Part shown: one piece after another, positions 49,574 through 58,011 of the stretch
How positions within the stretch are numbered: the first letter of the stretch is position 1
Layout of the letters: each line of letters opens with the position of its first letter
Origin: Maricaulis sp965242785
GTDB lineage: Bacteria; Pseudomonadota; Alphaproteobacteria; Caulobacterales; Maricaulaceae
Reading direction: 5' to 3'
NCBI GenBank assembly: GCA_965242785.1
Contig: CBDETA010000003.1
Coordinates: 124,001 to 188,000, forward strand
Length of the DNA: 64,000 nucleotides
The notes under the pieces: model-generated
Told to the model about the DNA's origin: nothing
The model's input: the letters and a program-made list of their open reading frames with translations, nothing else
The model's database searches: none
Position numbers and translations under genes: made by a program

Positions 49574-50568
49574 CAGATCTTCACCAGCATCTTGCCGGTG
49601 TTCTCACCGGAGAAGAGCCCCATGAAGGCGCTCGGGGCGTTTTCGATGCCCTCGACGATGGTCTCGGCCGGTTTGATCTTGCCGGCGGCCATCCACTTGG
49701 ACAGATCGGCAATGAACTCGCCCATCAGGTCGAAATGGTTGGAGACGATGAAACCCTCGATCTTCAGCGACTTGCCGACGATGAAGGTGAGATTGTCGGT
49801 GATGGTGGCCGGCTGGGCGTCGTTGTAGCGCTGGATCATGCCGCACGCGGCGACACGCCCGAAGGTCTTCAGCGTGGCCAGGGCCGCGGTGAAGTGGGTG
49901 CCGCCGACATTCTCGAAATAGGCGTCGATCCCTTTTGGCGCGACGGCCTGGATGGCCGCGGTGAGGTCGGGCGTTGCCTTGTAGTCGATGACATGGTCGG
50001 CACCGATCGATCTCACGAATTCGCACTTTTCCGCACCGCCGGCGGTGGCGATCACATTGGCGCCCATCGCCTTGGCGAATTGGATCCCGGCCGAGCCGAC
50101 CGCGCCGGCACCGGCCGACATCCACATCGTCTCGCCTTCCTTTAGGCCGATGATTCGCTTGATGCCGACATAGGCGGTCATGCCGGTCAGGCCGGCAATG
50201 CCCAGATGGGCCTGCGGCGGCAGCTGGGACACGTCGATCTTCTGCACCGCATTGCCTGGCATGGTGTAGGCCTCGCGCCAGCCGAACATCGAGTTGACGA
50301 AATCGCCGGGCTTGAGCCCTTCGAACTTCGACGCCACGACCTCGCCAACTGCGCCGCCCTCCATCACCTTGCCGATCTCGAACGGGCCGACATAGGTGCG
50401 GATGCCGCTCATGCGGCCGCGCATATAGGGGTCGACCGAGATGAAGTGGTTGCGCACCGTCACCTCGCCATCCTTGGGCTCGGGCACGTCGACTTCGACG
50501 ACCGAATAATTCTCCGGCTTCGGCGCGCCCTTGAGATAGGCATTGAGGTGGATTTCACGTGATTTCAT
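49573..50568 (-). CDS. NADP-dependent zinc-free medium-chain oxidoreductase (CurA/leukotriene B4 dehydrogenase type)
   Basis: 331 residues. MDR fold without zinc ligands: start MKSREIHLNAYLKGAPKPEN, then NHFISVDPYMRGRMSG, the cofactor loop VSAGAGAVGSAGIQFAKAMG and VIATAGGAEKCEFVRSIGAD. The SVDPYMRGRM segment is typical of the NADP-dependent alkenal/one reductases such as CurA. It probably reduces alpha,beta-unsaturated carbonyls. It is flanked on the same strand by two related membrane proteins (21-base gap upstream, one-base overlap downstream). Confidence 0.9.
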   Translation of the reverse strand: MKSREIHLNAYLKGAPKPENYSVVEVDVPEPKDGEVTVRNHFISVDPYMRGRMSGIRTYVGPFEIGKVMEGGAVGEVVASKFEGLKPGDFVNSMFGWREAYTMPGNAVQKIDVSQLPPQAHLGIAGLTGMTAYVGIKRIIGLKEGETMWMSAGAGAVGSAGIQFAKAMGANVIATAGGAEKCEFVRSIGADHVIDYKATPDLTAAIQAVAPKGIDAYFENVGGTHFTAALATLKTFGRVAACGMIQRYNDAQPATITDNLTFIVGKSLKIEGFIVSNHFDLMGEFIADLSKWMAAGKIKPAETIVEGIENAPSAFMGLFSGENTGKMLVKI

Positions 50569-50589
50569 GGGGAGGTCCTCCGTTGGGGG

Positions 50590-51420
50590 TCATGCTTGTG
50601 ATGACGCGGCTTCTGCGGCAGCGACCATCAGTTCGAAGAGATCGAGGCCGAACTGGCTCTCGAGGATCCAGTAGATCGAAAGGAATTGGCCGATACTGGA
50701 GATCAGAAACACAATCGGGAACAGGCCCAGCATTCCCAGGATGCGCATCACGCCACCCAGTGCCGTGCGGCTGTAATAGCGCAGGATCACCCGCCCGATA
50801 CAGATGAAGAAGACGACCATGGAAAAGCCGACCCCGGCCATGAAGATCGCCAGATTGTCCAGCAGCAGGAGCGGAATTCCGGCAATCATCAGAATGAAGC
50901 TGGCATTGGTGGGAACCAGGTAGAACTGCAGGTGCGCCCAGACCGGCACGTTGAGACGGTAGAGCTTGAGCAGGAGCAGGTAGGGCAGGGAAGACAGGAT
51001 CGTCACCGGCCAGAGCAGGAGTGAGTTCAGGCTTTCAAGCTTGTTGTTCACTTCCTGGTAGGTGGGGACATTGCCCTGGGAATCGCGTGCCTGCGCCATC
51101 CAGGCGTCAACGGCCGCGGGCTCCACATTCACCGTCATCTGCTCCAGTGAACCGGTCAGGGGTGTCCCGAACAGGGCGGCGACGACGAACTGGAAACTGA
51201 ACAGCGCAATGAAGACGCGGACCGGTGACAGATAGCGCGTGTAATCGCTCTGCGCGCCCGCCATGGCGACATCCGGCGTCCGCAAGACCGAGTCCCACAC
51301 CGTCCGGAAAATCCGGGCGTCGAGCTCGAAGGCGGCAAAGGAAATCGAGTCCAGGAGTTCGGACGGCTTTTCGGCCTCCCGGCTTTCCGTTTGCGTCTTC
51401 TCGGGCTTTTCGCTGTCCAA
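50590..51420 (-). CDS. DUF3667-like multi-pass membrane protein (copy A)
   Basis: 276 residues from TTG 51420, preceded by GGGGAGGG. The N-terminus is charged; ARIFRTVWDSVLRTPD, then YLSPVRVFIALFSFQFVVAA introduce about four membrane segments, with IGRVILRYYSRTALGGVMRI near the end. Its layout parallels the protein encoded at 48767, so the two look like diverged paralogs flanking one oxidoreductase. Function is unknown. The divergent neighbour is a GNAT gene at 51505. Confidence 0.75.
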   Translation of the reverse strand: MDSEKPEKTQTESREAEKPSELLDSISFAAFELDARIFRTVWDSVLRTPDVAMAGAQSDYTRYLSPVRVFIALFSFQFVVAALFGTPLTGSLEQMTVNVEPAAVDAWMAQARDSQGNVPTYQEVNNKLESLNSLLLWPVTILSSLPYLLLLKLYRLNVPVWAHLQFYLVPTNASFILMIAGIPLLLLDNLAIFMAGVGFSMVVFFICIGRVILRYYSRTALGGVMRILGMLGLFPIVFLISSIGQFLSIYWILESQFGLDLFELMVAAAEAASSQA

Positions 51421-51504
51421 GTCACACGCCCTCCCCGGATTTCATGGTAAAGCGGTCGCACGGACGTGCAAGCTGCAGCGATAGCGGCGATCGGGAGAAG
51501 GCGC

Positions 51505-51990
51505 ATGACAGACCGGGACTGGAGCATTCGGCGGGCAGGGGACGGGGATGTTGCGGCACTGACGCGATTGTTTTTCGTGTCTGTTCGCGAAGGCGCCGGC
51601 CCGGACTACACCGAGGCCCAGCGCGAGGCCTGGGCTCCGGATTTTCCCGAAACCCACCTCTGGCAGGCGCGCCTGGCCGACCAGAAGGTCTGGCTGGCCG
51701 AGACTGGGGATGGCGAAGTGCTGGGCTTCATGACGCTGCGCCGGGACGGCCATATCGATCTCGCCTTTGTCGCGCCGGGCCGGATCGGCAGCGGTATTGC
51801 CTATGCGCTCTATCTCGAGCTGGAAGCGCAGGCGCGTGCGGATGGTCTGGCTGAACTGACCAGCGATGCCAGCACCCGGGCCAAGGCCTTCTTCGAGCGC
51901 CAGGGCTGGGACGTGGTCGAGGCGCAGAAGCCGGTCCGCAATGGCGTCACCTTGCATAATTGGCGTGTGCGCAAGGCTCTGGCAGGCTGA
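51505..51990 (+). CDS. GNAT-family N-acetyltransferase
   Basis: 161 residues from ATG 51505 with ribosome site GGGAGAAGG. WSIRRAGDGDVAALTRLFFV opens the fold. The acetyl-CoA-binding region is weakly conserved (DLAFVAPGRIGSGIAYALYL, with APGRIGSG in place of the usual QxxGxG/A). TSDASTRAKAFFERQGW and the closing segment RNGVTLHNWRVRK are typical of YafP/GNAT proteins. Substrate unknown. It is divergent from the membrane-protein operon. Confidence 0.88.
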   Translation: MTDRDWSIRRAGDGDVAALTRLFFVSVREGAGPDYTEAQREAWAPDFPETHLWQARLADQKVWLAETGDGEVLGFMTLRRDGHIDLAFVAPGRIGSGIAYALYLELEAQARADGLAELTSDASTRAKAFFERQGWDVVEAQKPVRNGVTLHNWRVRKALAG

Positions 51991-52105
51991 TTTCGCGGCG
52001 ATCTGGATCGCATTGTGCAATGGGCCGAAACACGTCTTGATGCACACTCCGCTTGATCGGGCAGGGCGGGGCGCTATCACGCGGTCGGTCACACAAGGAT
52101 AAGTC

Positions 52106-53035
52106 ATGTCTTCGGAAAATCGGGTTCTGCGCACCGGTGTTGTCGGTGCGGGCGTGTTCGGCGGCTTTCATGCGTCCAAATATGCCGCGCACCCGCGCAC
52201 CCAGCTGGTCGGCGTCTACGATCCCGATGCCAAGCGCGCCGCGGCGCTGGCCGACAAGCACGGTGCCAAGGCCTACACCAACCTGGCCAAGCTGATTGCC
52301 GATTGCGAAGCCCTGACCGTGGCCAGCCCGGCCGTGCACCATTTCGAGGCCGCCGCTGCGGCCCTGGCCAATGGCCGCCATGTGCTGGTGGAAAAGCCGA
52401 TCGCCTCCAGCGTGGAAGAGGCGCGCGAGCTGATCTCGCTCGCCGCCACGCATGGCTGCGTGCTGCAGGTCGGCCACCAGGAGCGTTTCGTCTTCAATGC
52501 CATGGGCCTCTTCAACGTGCCGGAAAAGCCGCGCCGCGTGACCGCCTCGCGCATGGGGCCGCCGTCCGAGCGTTGCCTGGACGTCTCCGTCACTCTGGAC
52601 CTGATGGTGCATGATCTTGACCTGGTCATCGCCCTGGCGGGCTGTGCCGTGAAGTCGGTGACGGGTGAGGTCGACAAGGGCCGGTTCGGCTCGCCGGACG
52701 TGGCCCAGGCCAAGCTGGTCTTCGACAATGGCTGCGTGGCCGAGCTGACGGCCAGCCGGGTGCATCACGAGCGCGATCGCAAGATGCGGGTGGAATACGA
52801 CAGTGGCGTGCTGGAAATCGATTTCGTCGCCAAGACGTTCGAGAACTCCACGCCCTATGATCTCAACCCCGACTTTGCCGATGATCCCAGCGCCCGCGAC
52901 AGCCTGGGGGCCAATGTGAACGCCTTCGTGGCCGCGGTGCTGGACGGTGCGCCGGTGGCGGTTCCGGGGATTGCCGGACTGCGCGCGCTGGACGCTGCGC
53001 GGGCGATTGACGGAGCCCGTGTCTACGGTTCCTGA
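52106..53035 (+). CDS. Gfo/Idh/MocA-family oxidoreductase
   Basis: 309 residues. Rossmann loop GVVGAGVFGGFHASKYAAHP, then ASPAVHHFEAAAAALANGRH, VLVEKPIASSVEEARELI (family EKP motif) and HQERFVFNAM, followed by the alpha/beta sugar-binding domain with LMVHDLDLVI. It would oxidise or reduce a sugar or sugar nucleotide with NAD(P). No sugar pathway genes are adjacent, so the substrate is unclear. 57 bases separate it from nadE. Confidence 0.9.
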   Translation: MSSENRVLRTGVVGAGVFGGFHASKYAAHPRTQLVGVYDPDAKRAAALADKHGAKAYTNLAKLIADCEALTVASPAVHHFEAAAAALANGRHVLVEKPIASSVEEARELISLAATHGCVLQVGHQERFVFNAMGLFNVPEKPRRVTASRMGPPSERCLDVSVTLDLMVHDLDLVIALAGCAVKSVTGEVDKGRFGSPDVAQAKLVFDNGCVAELTASRVHHERDRKMRVEYDSGVLEIDFVAKTFENSTPYDLNPDFADDPSARDSLGANVNAFVAAVLDGAPVAVPGIAGLRALDAARAIDGARVYGS

Positions 53036-53092
53036 GCTGCGGCCCGTCGCGGCCCTCTTGCGGTGGGCCGCGGGGCGGTCTAAGTCGCGATC

Positions 53093-54757
53093 ATGACGGA
53101 CCGGATTTCCATCCTCACCGCCCAGCTGAACCCGGTTGTCGGGGACATCAAGGGCAATCTGGCCAAGGCCCGGGCGGCCCTGTCCCAGGCGCGCATCCGC
53201 GGCGCCGACCTGATCGTCTTCCCGGAAATGTTCCTGATGGGCTATCCGCCCGAGGATCTGGTGCTGAAACCCTCGGCGGTGGAAGCCTGCAAGGCGGCAC
53301 TCGAACAGCTGGTCGAGGACACCAAGGGCGGTACGGCCATCCTGATCGGCCTGCCCTGGCGCCAGGGCAGGAAGCTGCACAATGCCGTGGCCCTGCTGGA
53401 TGACGGCCATCTGGTCGCCCTGCGCTTCAAGCACGACCTGCCCAATTACGCCGTGTTCGACGAAGAGCGCGTGTTTGCGCCCGGACCGGTTCCCGAGATC
53501 GTCAAATGGCGCGGCATCCGGCTGGGCCTGCCGATCTGCGAGGACATCTGGTGCGAGACCGTGCCCAAGGCGCTGATCGACCAGGGCGCCGAGATGATGA
53601 TCGTCATCAATGGCTCGCCCTGGCGTCGCACCATCGAGCGCGAACGCAAGACCGCCTTCAAGCCCTGGTTCGATGCCTGGACAGGTCCGCGCGCCATGGT
53701 CTTCGTCAACCAGGTCGGTGGCCAGGACGAGCTGGTCTTCGACGGCGCCAGCTTTTCCTGGGACGGTGAGGGCGAGACCTGCCAGCGTCTGCCCGCTTTC
53801 GAGGAAGCGCTGGACTGCGCCGAATGGGTGCGCACCTCCAAGGGCTGGCGCGCCGGTGGCGGCGTGCAGGCGCCCAAGGTCACCGGGCTGGAAGCCGACT
53901 GGAAAGCCATGACGCTGGCCCTGCGCGACTATGTCGACAAGGCCGGCTTCCCCGGCGTGGTGCTGGGCATGTCCGGCGGGATCGACAGCGCCCTCTCGGC
54001 CGCCATCGCCGCCGACGCGCTGGGACCGGAGCGGGTCTGGGCAGTGATGATGCCGTCCAAGTACACGTCCCCGGAGAGCCTGGAGGATGCCCGGGCCTGC
54101 GCCGAGCGGCTGGGCGTGCGCTATGACATCATCGATGTCGAGCCAACCATCGCGGCCTTCAACAAAACGCTGGGCGAGGCGTTTCGCGGCACCCAGCCGG
54201 ATGCCACCGAAGAGAACATCCAGTCGCGCGCCCGCGGCGTCATCCTGATGGCGCTGTCCAACAAGTTCGGTCCCATGGTGCTCTCCACCGGCAACAAGTC
54301 GGAGATGGCGGTGGGCTATGCCACGCTCTATGGCGACATGAATGGCGGCTACAACGCCCTCAAGGACGTCTACAAGACCGAGGTCTTCGAACTGGCCTGG
54401 TGGCGCATTGGCCAGACCCGTTCCCCGGGCTTGGGCCCGGTCGGCGATGTGATCCCGGAGCGCATCATCACCAAACCGCCCTCGGCCGAGCTGCGCGAGG
54501 ACCAGACCGACCAGGACAGCCTGCCGCCCTATGACGTGCTGGACGCGATCCTGTTCGGCCTCGTCGAGGAAGAGCGTTCGGTGCGTGAACTGGTCGCGGA
54601 AGGCCAGGATGAGGCCACGGTCCGGCGCATCGAGAACCTGCTCTATCGGGCCGAGTACAAACGCCGCCAGGCGCCCCCGGGCGTGAAGATCGGATCGAAG
54701 AATTTCGGCCGTGACCGGCGCTATCCGATCATCAACCGCTTCAAGTCCGGCGGCTGA
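53093..54757 (+). CDS. nadE: Glutamine-dependent NAD+ synthetase
   Basis: 554 residues. The N-terminal nitrilase-fold glutaminase has the Glu (IVFPEMFLMGYPPEDL), Lys (FKHDLPNYAVFDEERVF) and Cys (LPICEDIWCE) residues. The C-terminal synthetase has the PP-loop LGMSGGIDSALSAAIA and TGNKSEMAVGYATLYGDMNG. It amidates deamido-NAD using glutamine nitrogen, the last step of NAD synthesis. Complete and well conserved. Confidence 0.96.
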   Translation: MTDRISILTAQLNPVVGDIKGNLAKARAALSQARIRGADLIVFPEMFLMGYPPEDLVLKPSAVEACKAALEQLVEDTKGGTAILIGLPWRQGRKLHNAVALLDDGHLVALRFKHDLPNYAVFDEERVFAPGPVPEIVKWRGIRLGLPICEDIWCETVPKALIDQGAEMMIVINGSPWRRTIERERKTAFKPWFDAWTGPRAMVFVNQVGGQDELVFDGASFSWDGEGETCQRLPAFEEALDCAEWVRTSKGWRAGGGVQAPKVTGLEADWKAMTLALRDYVDKAGFPGVVLGMSGGIDSALSAAIAADALGPERVWAVMMPSKYTSPESLEDARACAERLGVRYDIIDVEPTIAAFNKTLGEAFRGTQPDATEENIQSRARGVILMALSNKFGPMVLSTGNKSEMAVGYATLYGDMNGGYNALKDVYKTEVFELAWWRIGQTRSPGLGPVGDVIPERIITKPPSAELREDQTDQDSLPPYDVLDAILFGLVEEERSVRELVAEGQDEATVRRIENLLYRAEYKRRQAPPGVKIGSKNFGRDRRYPIINRFKSGG

Positions 54758-54823
54758 TGCCCCCGGCGCGAATGGGCCTAACTTGCAGAAACTGAACGCA
54801 TAAATCGAATCTCGCGATTCCGT

Positions 54824-54863
54824 TTGACATTTCGCTCGATCCAATAGGTAATACATGTGTTAC
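54824..54863 (+). promoter_or_regulatory. Promoter and operator of the ArsR/AHSA1 operon
   Basis: TTGACA (54824-54829) is a perfect -35 hexamer. With a 17-base spacer GGTAAT at 54847-54852 is a fair -10. A near-perfect 16-base palindrome, GTAATACATGTGTTAC (54848-54863, two mismatches), overlaps the -10, the usual place for an ArsR-type autorepressor. The regulator gene starts at 54880 after GGAGG. Confidence 0.6.
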
Positions 54864-54879
54864 ATATTGGAGGTCGGAC

Positions 54880-55266
54880 ATGTTGTCCCCGGACTCGATG
54901 GATGCGGTGTTTCAGGCCCTGGGCAATGCCCAGCGCCGGCGCATGCTCGACTTCGTCAGGGACAAGCCGGGCTGCAGCGTCGGCGAGGTGGCCCAGGGGT
55001 TTGACGTCAGCCGCATCGCCGTGATGCGCCACCTTGCGGTGCTGGAAGAGGCCGGCCTGCTGATCTCGCAAAAGCGCGGCCGCACCCGTCATCTCTACAT
55101 CAACACCGTTCCGATCCAGATGATCCACGATCGCTGGTCCAGCGAGTATTCCGCCCTGTGGGCCGGACGGGTGCTGGACATCAAGTATCTCGCCGAGCAA
55201 CGCGCCTCGGATGAAACCGGCCAGCCCGAACGCTCGGCCAGCATCACAAGCCTCAAACGGGACTAA
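54880..55266 (+). CDS. ArsR-family transcriptional regulator
   Basis: 128 residues with a winged helix at about 8-85: VFQALGNAQRRRMLDFVRDK, PGCSVGEVAQGFDVSRIAV, MRHLAVLEEAGLLISQKRGR and RHLYIN. There is no ELCVCDL-type metal site, so it is probably not a metal sensor but the ArsR subgroup paired with AHSA1 genes. An AHSA1-type gene follows after 14 bases. Likely represses its own operon through the palindrome at 54848-54863. Confidence 0.9.
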   Translation: MLSPDSMDAVFQALGNAQRRRMLDFVRDKPGCSVGEVAQGFDVSRIAVMRHLAVLEEAGLLISQKRGRTRHLYINTVPIQMIHDRWSSEYSALWAGRVLDIKYLAEQRASDETGQPERSASITSLKRD

Positions 55267-55280
55267 AAAAGGGGACTGTC

Positions 55281-55844
55281 ATGAATACAGCTGTTGAGAC
55301 CCGGCCGGCCAGCGATCTGCGGACATCGATGTACCGCGTCGTCATCAAGGCTCCGATCGACACCGTGTGGTCGGAACTCGTGCGCACCGACCGGCCGCTG
55401 CCCTTCTTCTTTGGCGGCCAGTACGACACGCCGGGGCTGGAGAAAGGGGCACCGTTCGCCATGCGCACGCCGGACGGCAAGTACACCATGGTGATGGGCG
55501 AGGTGATCGAGTTCGAGCCGCCCCATCGCTATGCGCACACCTTCCGCTTCACCACCTCGGACGATCCGGTCTCGGTCGTGCGCTACGAGCTCAAGGAAGT
55601 CGCCGAAGGCACCGAATTCACCCTGATCAACGAGCACAAGGCCAGCGATCCGGTGTCGAAATCGGAAAAGCAGATGGCCCAGGGCGCCGAGTTCATCTGC
55701 GAAAATCTCAAGGCCGTGGTCGAGACCGGCAAGGCCACCTTTGGCGGCCGCATGATGCTGTTCATGTTCTCGCTGATGGCCCCGATGACGCCCAAGGTGG
55801 CGAAGTCGGAAAACTGGCCGCTCGACGCGGCTCCGAAAGCCTGA
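55281..55844 (+). CDS. SRPBCC / AHSA1-like ligand-binding protein
   Basis: 187 residues. START-like fold: YRVVIKAPIDTVWSELVRTD, PFFFGGQYDTPGLEKGA, GEVIEFEPPHRYAHTFRFT and a C-terminal helix. AHSA1-type proteins commonly accompany ArsR regulators and may bind hydrophobic ligands. The C-terminal extension (GGRMMLFMFSLMAPMTPK) is hydrophobic and unusual for the family core. It is the second gene of the operon, 12 bases before the DUF4287 gene. Confidence 0.88.
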   Translation: MNTAVETRPASDLRTSMYRVVIKAPIDTVWSELVRTDRPLPFFFGGQYDTPGLEKGAPFAMRTPDGKYTMVMGEVIEFEPPHRYAHTFRFTTSDDPVSVVRYELKEVAEGTEFTLINEHKASDPVSKSEKQMAQGAEFICENLKAVVETGKATFGGRMMLFMFSLMAPMTPKVAKSENWPLDAAPKA

Positions 55845-55856
55845 GGAGGCAACATC

Positions 55857-56426
55857 ATGGCCCAGTCCCCGGACGACATGCTCAAATCCATGATTGCCAA
55901 CATGCCGGAAAAGACCGGCAAGCCGCTCGCCGAATGGGTCGCCATCGTGCGTGCCAGCGGTCTGGAAAAGCACGGTGAGATGGTCAAGCTGTTGAAGAGC
56001 GAGCACGGCATGACCCACGGCTTTGCCAATCTCGTGGCGCATGAGGCCCGCGGTGGCATTCCCTCCAGCAGCGCACCGTCCGACGATCTGGTGGCGGCTC
56101 AATACGCCGGTCCCAAGGGCGCGCTGCGCCCGATCTATGACGCGCTCGCACAAGCGGTCGAAGGCTTTGGCAGCGATGTCGAACTGTCGCCGAAGAAGAC
56201 CTATGTCTCCTTTCGCCGCGCCAAGCAGTTCGGCCTGGTCCAGCCTTCCACCAAGACACGCGTCGATGTCGGCATCAATCTGAAGGGCCAAGACCCGGCA
56301 GGTCGGCTCGAGGCCTCCGGCTCCTTCAACGCCATGGTCTCGCACCGGGTGAAGCTGGCATCGGTCGACGATGTCGATGCCGAGCTGATCGGCTGGCTGA
56401 AGGCGGCGTACGACGCGGCCGGATAG
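55857..56426 (+). CDS. DUF4287 / DUF5655 fusion protein
   Basis: 189 residues. The N-terminal DUF4287 (about 10-70) reads KTGKPLAEWVAIVRASGLEK and GMTHGFANLVAHEAR. The C-terminal DUF5655 (about 88-185) contains RPIYDALAQAVEGFGSDVEL, KKTYVSFRRAKQFGLVQPST, RVDVGINLKG. Function unknown, soluble. It is the last of the ArsR-led operon and close in stop-to-start to the AHSA1 gene, so its expression follows that regulator. Confidence 0.88.
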   Translation: MAQSPDDMLKSMIANMPEKTGKPLAEWVAIVRASGLEKHGEMVKLLKSEHGMTHGFANLVAHEARGGIPSSSAPSDDLVAAQYAGPKGALRPIYDALAQAVEGFGSDVELSPKKTYVSFRRAKQFGLVQPSTKTRVDVGINLKGQDPAGRLEASGSFNAMVSHRVKLASVDDVDAELIGWLKAAYDAAG

Positions 56427-56513
56427 ATCGCCTTGCCCATCATCCGCACGCTTGCCACTGGACTCTTCTGCCAAGCGTCGCCATCTTGTCACGTAACAGT
56501 GAGGAGTACCGGT

Positions 56514-56663
56514 ATGCGCCAGCGCGCTCGAGCCATTGCGATTGCCAAGCGAGCCGACGAGGAACGGGCCCGGACGGTCCGCGCCATGATGGCTGCCGGT
56601 CTCATTATGATTTCGATTATCATCGGTCTGTCCGCTCTGGGAGCCTTGCCGACCCCCGTCTGA
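56514..56663 (+). CDS. Small single-span membrane protein, 49 aa
   Basis: From ATG 56514 with ribosome site GAGGAG ten bases upstream. A basic N-terminus (MRQRARAIAIAKRADEERAR) precedes one membrane segment (MMAAGLIMISIIIGLSALGA) and a short PTPV end. No family is recognised. A terminator follows at 56697-56725, which supports it as a real transcription unit. Confidence 0.6.
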   Translation: MRQRARAIAIAKRADEERARTVRAMMAAGLIMISIIIGLSALGALPTPV

Positions 56664-56696
56664 CATCCTCAAAGGGATGACCGACACGGAAAACCG

Positions 56697-56725
56697 GCCT
56701 CGCTCCCAAAGGAGCGGGGCTTTTT
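56697..56725 (+). terminator. Rho-independent terminator after the small membrane protein
   Basis: GCCTCGCTCC (56697-56706) pairs with GGAGCGGGGC (56711-56720), with one G-U pair, around a four-base loop CAAA, followed by five T. It separates the ArsR-led unit and small gene from ilvA. Confidence 0.85.
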
Positions 56726-56755
56726 CGTGTGCGGATCCCGGATCGGAGCCTTTCC

Positions 56756-58009
56756 GTGCCGCATACCGCCGTCAAATCTGCCACCGCCTTACCCGCCGGC
56801 CTCACCGGCGCCTTCGCCTTTGTCGAAAGCCTTCACGCGACGGGCATGGGCGGCATTCTCAATGCGCCCTGCCTGCCGGCGCCGGGCCTGTCGGCCAGCC
56901 TGGGCTGCGAGGTCGTGGTCAAGCTGGAGAATCTGCAGGCCACCGGTTCGTTCAAGGAACGGGGTGCCTTTGCCCGCCTGTCGGCCCTGACGCCGCAGGA
57001 GCGGGCCCGCGGCGTGGTCGCGGCCTCGGCCGGCAACCACTCCCAGGGCGTTGCCCGGCACGCCACCGCCATGGGCATCAAGGCGACGATCGTGATGCCG
57101 GAAGCCACGCCCATGGTGAAAGTGCACCAGACCCGGGCGCTGGGGGCCGAGGTGGATATCTTCGGCGCCGATTTTGACGCTGCCAAGGCGCACGCCCTGT
57201 CGCTGAGCGAGGAGACCGGCGCGGTCTTCATCCACCCCTTCGACGACCCGGTCGTGATGGCGGGGCAGGGCACGCTGGCCATGGAGATGCTGGCCGACCA
57301 TCCCGATCTCGATGTCCTGGTCCTGCCGATCGGTGGCGGTGGTCTGGCCTCCGGTTGTGGCCTGGCCGCGCGCCGCATCCGGCCGGAGATCGAGCTGGTC
57401 GGTGTGCAGTCCGACCTCTTTCCCTCTTTTGCCAATCTCTATCACCGCACCGACCGCGCCATTGGCGGTTTCACCCTGGCTGAAGGCATCGCCGTGCGCG
57501 AACCGGGCCGGCTCACCCGCGAAATCCTGCTGGACGTGCTGGATGATGTCCTTCTGGTCGATGAGCGCCAGATCGAGCGGGCCCTCAACCTCTTCATCTC
57601 GCATCTGCGCGTGCTGCCCGAGGGCGCGGGCGCTGTCGGCCTGGCCGCTATCCTGGCCCAGCCCGAGCGTTTTGCCGGCAAGAAGGTCGGTCTCGTCCTC
57701 ACCGGCGGCAATGTCGACACCCGGCTTCTCTCATCTCTCCTGTTGCGCGATCTGGCCCGTTCGCGGCGCCTGGCGCGGCTTCGCATCGAACTGGTGGATA
57801 TTCCCGGCCAGCTTTCCGCGGTGTCAGAAGTGATCTCGCGCGAGGGCGGCAATGTCACCGATGTGGCCTATCACAAGACCTTCTCCGATCTTCCCGCCAA
57901 GGTGACCTATATCGACATCTCGCTGGAGGCACAGGATGCCGCGCACATGGACCGGGTCGAGGCGGCCTTGCGGCAGGCGGGCTTTCGGGTTGAACAGGCG
58001 AGCTACTGA
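56756..58009 (+). CDS. ilvA: Threonine ammonia-lyase (biosynthetic/catabolic type with ACT-like domain)
   Basis: 417 residues from GTG 56756, with GGAG eight bases upstream (GTG 56729 is another in-frame option, but it begins 4 bases after the terminator). PLP lysine in ATGSFKERGAF, AGNHSQGVARHATAMG, and the glycine loop PIGGGGLASGCGLAAR. A C-terminal ACT-like domain (LRIELVDIPGQLSAVSEVIS) makes it subject to amino-acid feedback. It converts threonine to 2-oxobutanoate. An acetyltransferase-like gene follows two bases later. Confidence 0.93.
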   Translation: MPHTAVKSATALPAGLTGAFAFVESLHATGMGGILNAPCLPAPGLSASLGCEVVVKLENLQATGSFKERGAFARLSALTPQERARGVVAASAGNHSQGVARHATAMGIKATIVMPEATPMVKVHQTRALGAEVDIFGADFDAAKAHALSLSEETGAVFIHPFDDPVVMAGQGTLAMEMLADHPDLDVLVLPIGGGGLASGCGLAARRIRPEIELVGVQSDLFPSFANLYHRTDRAIGGFTLAEGIAVREPGRLTREILLDVLDDVLLVDERQIERALNLFISHLRVLPEGAGAVGLAAILAQPERFAGKKVGLVLTGGNVDTRLLSSLLLRDLARSRRLARLRIELVDIPGQLSAVSEVISREGGNVTDVAYHKTFSDLPAKVTYIDISLEAQDAAHMDRVEAALRQAGFRVEQASY

Positions 58010-58011
58010 GC

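Noticed and set aside
53036..53092. GCGGCCC/GGGCCGC inverted repeat between the oxidoreductase and nadE genes
   Set aside because: No T-run and a long loop. It could be a weak hairpin but does not qualify as a terminator.
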